Notes under the pieces: model-generated
What the model was told of the DNA's origin: nothing
Databases searched by the model: none
Seen by the model: only the letters and a program-made list of their open reading frames with translations
Translations under genes and position numbers: made by a program
Shown: positions 60,601-64,000 of the stretch, one piece after another
Layout: each line of letters opens with the position of its first letter
Position numbering within the stretch: the first letter of the stretch is position 1
From: Whitmania pigra
Lineage: Eukaryota > Annelida > Clitellata > Hirudinida > Haemopidae
NCBI GenBank assembly: GCA_021613335.1
Contig: JAJTWR010000269.1
Span: 1,348,501 to 1,412,500, forward strand
DNA: 64,000 nucleotides
Reading direction: 5' to 3'

Positions 60601-61891
60601 TACCAGGGATGTGTCCAGAACTCCATTTACGAAATGCGTATCGAAAGTGAAACAACTTGGCAGAAAATTGTTGAGTGTTGCGTTGATGAAAGTAATGCAA
60701 TAACAATACTGGTTGATGAGCTCATAGAAAAGGTAATGCTATGCCATAATTTCGGCAATTATTTACGAAATTAGAAAATTAGATAATAGAGTAATAAAAA
60801 AAAATATTATTATCTGTATTAAACTCGATTTTAACACAAATTACAAACGCGATTTTAACATAAATTACAAATTTAACAGAAATTACACGAGCTGCCATAT
60901 TCCAATAAAAATCGAACTTTATATTTAACTGAGAGGTTTACCGAACTTTCGTTAAAACACATCGAATTGGTGACGGATGGATGCGAAGAACACATTTACT
61001 CGAACGTTGGTGAAATTACATTTAGTAATTAAAATTACATTTTGTAATTTATTATTGTTATCGTATCTTGTTAATAATTAATTTTAAAATTCCATACACG
61101 TATGGAAAATTGGTATTACCTAAGAGAAAGTTATCAATGTTTTATTTGTCTTTAATATTATTTCGAGATGGTGTAAATATTTTTATTTTTTTTGATAATA
61201 GACGAATAAAATTAATATTTTTGCAATTCCTTCCAATTCAATTGGACAAATGAGACATCTGTGGTCAGCAGTGAAACAGCTGCAAGTGAATCAAAAGACA
61301 TTGCTGATTTATGCCGAGTAAGTTTGCCCGTTTTAAAATATTTTCTTTATTAATTAATATTATTATAATTAGGTAGTAATAAGTAATAATACTTTATTAT
61401 TGAGTTACGAAATTAATTTCAAGATTTCAAACCATGTTAATTATATTCACAGTGACTTAAGCAGAGCGGGTTTTGTTGTTTGTGCCTTAAACTTGCTCGA
61501 AATGATGGATGCTGTTGAAGAAATTGATGTTTTCCAAGTCGTTTATCAACTGAAAAGATTAATTCCTCAGTTCATGGAGAATATCGTTAGTGAAATTCAA
61601 TTCTTTAAATAAAATCATGATCTATTAATATGCAGTGATATATCTGACGCTTTTAAAAATGTTAATTCTAAAAACAATTCAATCAAATAAATTATGCTCG
61701 AAATGTTACAGATAGATTCACTTTTAAAACAGTATAACAACTACTGCTAGATATTATATTGCTTTGTAAAATCGAATTTTGAATATTTTGTTAATTGCTT
61801 ATTTTTTCAGGATCAATATCGGAGTTTGTATTCGTTTGCAGAGAATTGTTTACCTACAAACAATGAACAATTATATTCAAACTTTGTTTAG
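54672..61891 (+). CDS. RPTP-like D: intact lectin/WSC/EGF receptor tyrosine phosphatase
   Basis: Exons: 54672-54714, 54896-55111, 55255-55482, 55632-55753, 55815-55935, 56002-56171, 56240-56369, 56427-56564, 56659-56787, 56847-56975, 57216-57338, 57569-57712, 57950-58070, 58238-58293, 58357-58457, 58523-58610, 58687-58763, 58829-58865, 59051-59148, 59218-59337, 59436-59587, 59854-59989, 60059-60184, 60244-60277, 60365-60411, 60607-60732, 60880-61005, 61202-61317, 61453-61585, 61811-61891. The phases close with no stop: about 1155 residues. Signal peptide [14 protein letters not shown]; fucolectin/F5-8C-like domain (about 20-165); two WSC (YVGCF, YIGCF); Cys-rich DGWTGEDC and FWWDYC modules; three EGF_CA (DINEC, DIDEC, DINEC); membrane span [26 protein letters not shown] stop-transfer. 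D1 has [16 protein letters not shown] instead of [13 protein letters not shown] and a retained Q-loop (MIQTKIQF). D2 has YADD where D1 has VHCS, so it is catalytically dead. It is the best reference member of the family. Confidence 0.85.
57370..57530. repeat. (GGAT/GAAT)n tetranucleotide microsatellite
   Basis: About 160 bp of imperfect ATGGATGAATGAATGG units, ending in a TTAA-rich stretch, in the intron 57339-57568 of gene D. Confidence 0.9.
57748..57833. repeat. Imperfect (GAT)n trinucleotide repeat
   Basis: GATGATGATGATGAGGGTGATGATG-type sequence with GAC/GAG interruptions, in the intron before the transmembrane exon of gene D. Its reading frames on both strands are artefacts. Confidence 0.8.
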
Positions 61892-64000
61892 AAATTTCTG
61901 TAAGCTGTTTTCCTTCGTTTGATGCAATTAATTTCTCCACAATTACGCATTGAAAACTATTTCTAAAGCGTTTACTTTTGTTAAAAAAAAATTCTCCAAT
62001 TTGCAGATTAAAAACTATAAAAATTTTTATTTTCAGTATTACTTATCGGTATTTCTTCGATTTTAATATTTTATTAAAAATATGTATTTATATTATATTA
62101 ATAAATGTCAATTTAGTTAAGATCATTAAAGATCTTAATTTAAGAACATTGAGATACCTTTGATAAACCTTTTGTGATCGTATTTTGATTAGTTGATTAA
62201 TAAACAGAAATAATATTTGTTATATTTTGTAATTGTATTGAATAATTTACAACAGAATGTTTCCTTATCTATATTAAATTACATTGCTTTGCTTTAAATT
62301 AGATTCAAACTGATCAAATAACAATTTGATAAACAATGTTCTAATTATTTTACATAGAAACAAAGAATCATAAACATCAATTACAAATAAATGCGAAGCC
62401 TTTAACAATACGTAATCTCCACGCATTGGTTAATTAATTTTAATTACTAACTATTTAATCCGATTTTATAAAAAATTAATCTCTACCAAGCAGAAAAAAA
62501 TGTATAAATGTTATGCTCTTAGTCAATCCTGTTGGCGCCTGGAGAATGTTGTGCAGAAAGACGTCTGCATGTTTACAAATCGACCCTCACTCGAAGATAA
62601 GAGCGGGAGGCAAATTGGATACAGAAGCATTGAATAAACAATTAAATTGTTGAAAATAAAACGGTGCCAAAGTTCCACAACTTCAAACTTAAACTACGTT
62701 CTTAAGGAATACAAAAATATAAAAAAAAAAACACTGCAATGATAAAAGGATATCTATAACAATGTTCTCGACTGACAGAGGCACATTAAAAGTCTAATGA
62801 CCATCTTCGCGATGAACTCAGCCATTCTTGAAAAAAGATAGAAAACTCCAAGTCATCACGTCATCTCCTCTCTTACTCTTCATCCTCCTCCTCTTCCTCC
62901 TCCTCCTTTCCTTCGTTACCTTTCAGCCCTGAAGTTATCATCACAGATGCAGAGGCAATTGTAAAGTGGCAGCTATAAATTAGAAGCCGAAGCCGAATAG
63001 CAAAAAAAAAAATAGAATAAAATAACTTCCCTTATCCGACGAAATTGCCGGCTGGTTCTTTTGGAGAGCGCGCGAAGCTCCGCAAAAGCAGACGACGGTG
63101 CCCTTATAAACTGAAGAATTGAGTGGAAGGTGTTTAGCACGCTACCGGTGTTGAGGAGGACTGACTTATTTTGTTTTAATGATGTTTTATTCGAATCTAA
63201 ATAAATATAGTAATCTAAATAATAGATTAGTGGAATAAATAATAATTATTCGTAATTAATCGTTTTAATTGAAATACTGACCTTATCATATATAATTTTA
63301 AAGTAATTATAATGATTTTTTAACTCCGAAATAATAATTTCTGAACGGGATTGTATGTGTAAATCTCTACCCAAGTTAAATCGAATATAAGTGTGAGACT
63401 TTCTAATCTCTTGTGTTGTTGTTGCTGTTGTTGTTGTTGTTGATCGTTTGAGTAGTTGTTTCAAAGACACCAGTTGTCCGCTGTTGAAACCGTTTAAAGG
63501 TGAGTACAACGTATATTCCCATTTGAATTACTTTTAATTATTAAGTATGGCCACAATATTAATATTCAAATAATATTTAAATTAAAATTTCATAAAGTAT
63601 TGCTTGAGTTTTGCAATTTAAAAAAAAAATCAATTAAATAATTAATATATTTAAAATATAAAATAATTAAATTTGACTAAAAAAATATATTGAAAATGCT
63701 TCGAAATAACAATCATCCATCATTCTAAGTTGCTTTTCGCTCGAATGCTGTTGAAATCTGTTTGCAATTTTACGGTTCAAAGGATTTCATGGACAAAAAG
63801 GTCAAACAAGGACAGGATATTAAAAAAAATATATAAAAATAGAATAATAAAAATAATAACAATAATAAAAAAAATAATAATCATAACTATAACATTAATA
63901 ATAATAATAATAACAAACGCAGAAAATGATTATAAAAAATATATAAAAATAGAATAATAACAATAATAACTATAATAAAAATAGCAATAATAATAATAAT
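61892..64000. other. Gene D 3' flank and AT-rich intergenic, no gene recognised
   Basis: AATAAA near 62198 is a candidate polyadenylation signal. A pyrimidine tract (CTCCTCTT-type) lies at about 62862-62915, a (TTG)n run at about 63412-63441 and an (AAT)n-rich stretch from about 63836 to the end. No exon with coding character was seen. Confidence 0.4.

Noticed and set aside
62862..62915. Pyrimidine-rich tract as promoter element or branch/acceptor of a new gene
   Set aside because: No adjoining open exon or splice partner could be found.

Overview
This is AT-rich, intron-dense eukaryotic DNA from an invertebrate animal. The coding content is metazoan: a Bark beetle/Anakonda-type adhesion protein with cadherin repeats, thyroglobulin type-1 and SRCR domains, and receptor tyrosine phosphatases. 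Introns are mostly 50-300 bp with GT-AG borders plus several GC-AG borders, and the repeats are animal-type hAT, piggyBac-like, non-LTR and tRNA-derived SINE elements. A lophotrochozoan such as an annelid or leech would fit, but the species cannot be fixed from the sequence. Exon edges were read by eye from splice consensus, reading phase and paralog comparison, and may be off by 1-2 bases.

Layout. (1) 687-15243, plus: the 5'-truncated end of a roughly 30-exon Bark beetle-like gene, with a hAT relic in its largest intron. (2) 15.2-18.2 kb: a SINE and a non-LTR reverse transcriptase relic. (3) 18231-23119, minus: an unidentified multi-exon gene with a 2.4 kb hAT element inside a coding exon. 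(4) 25164-27920, minus: a thyroglobulin type-1 domain gene with a piggyBac-type MITE in an intron. (5) 29268-30617: an internally deleted hAT with perfect 8-bp target duplications. (6) 31.3-61.9 kb: a family of four related genes, called here RPTP-like A (minus, 31475-34180, truncated), B (36382-42893), C (45389-52725) and D (54672-61891). An orphan inverted exon lies beside A, an intronless ALYREF-like gene and a small PP1-binding-motif ORF lie between members, and SINEs are scattered among them. (7) 61.9-64 kb: no gene seen, only simple repeats.

The highlight is the receptor family. Each full member has a signal peptide, a fucolectin/F5-8C-type lectin domain, two WSC domains, Cys-rich and calcium-binding EGF modules, one membrane span and two tandem tyrosine-phosphatase domains. 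The distal phosphatase domain has lost its catalytic cysteine. The proximal one keeps the HCS[AD]GVGRTG signature but has an altered WPD loop. One signature exon is almost identical at nucleotide level in B, C and D while flanking exons have diverged, which suggests exon-scale gene conversion. Member A keeps only the ectodomain and B carries a frameshift at nearly the same place. The array may therefore make both membrane receptors and soluble lectin-like forms. A role in carbohydrate or self/non-self sensing is an inference.
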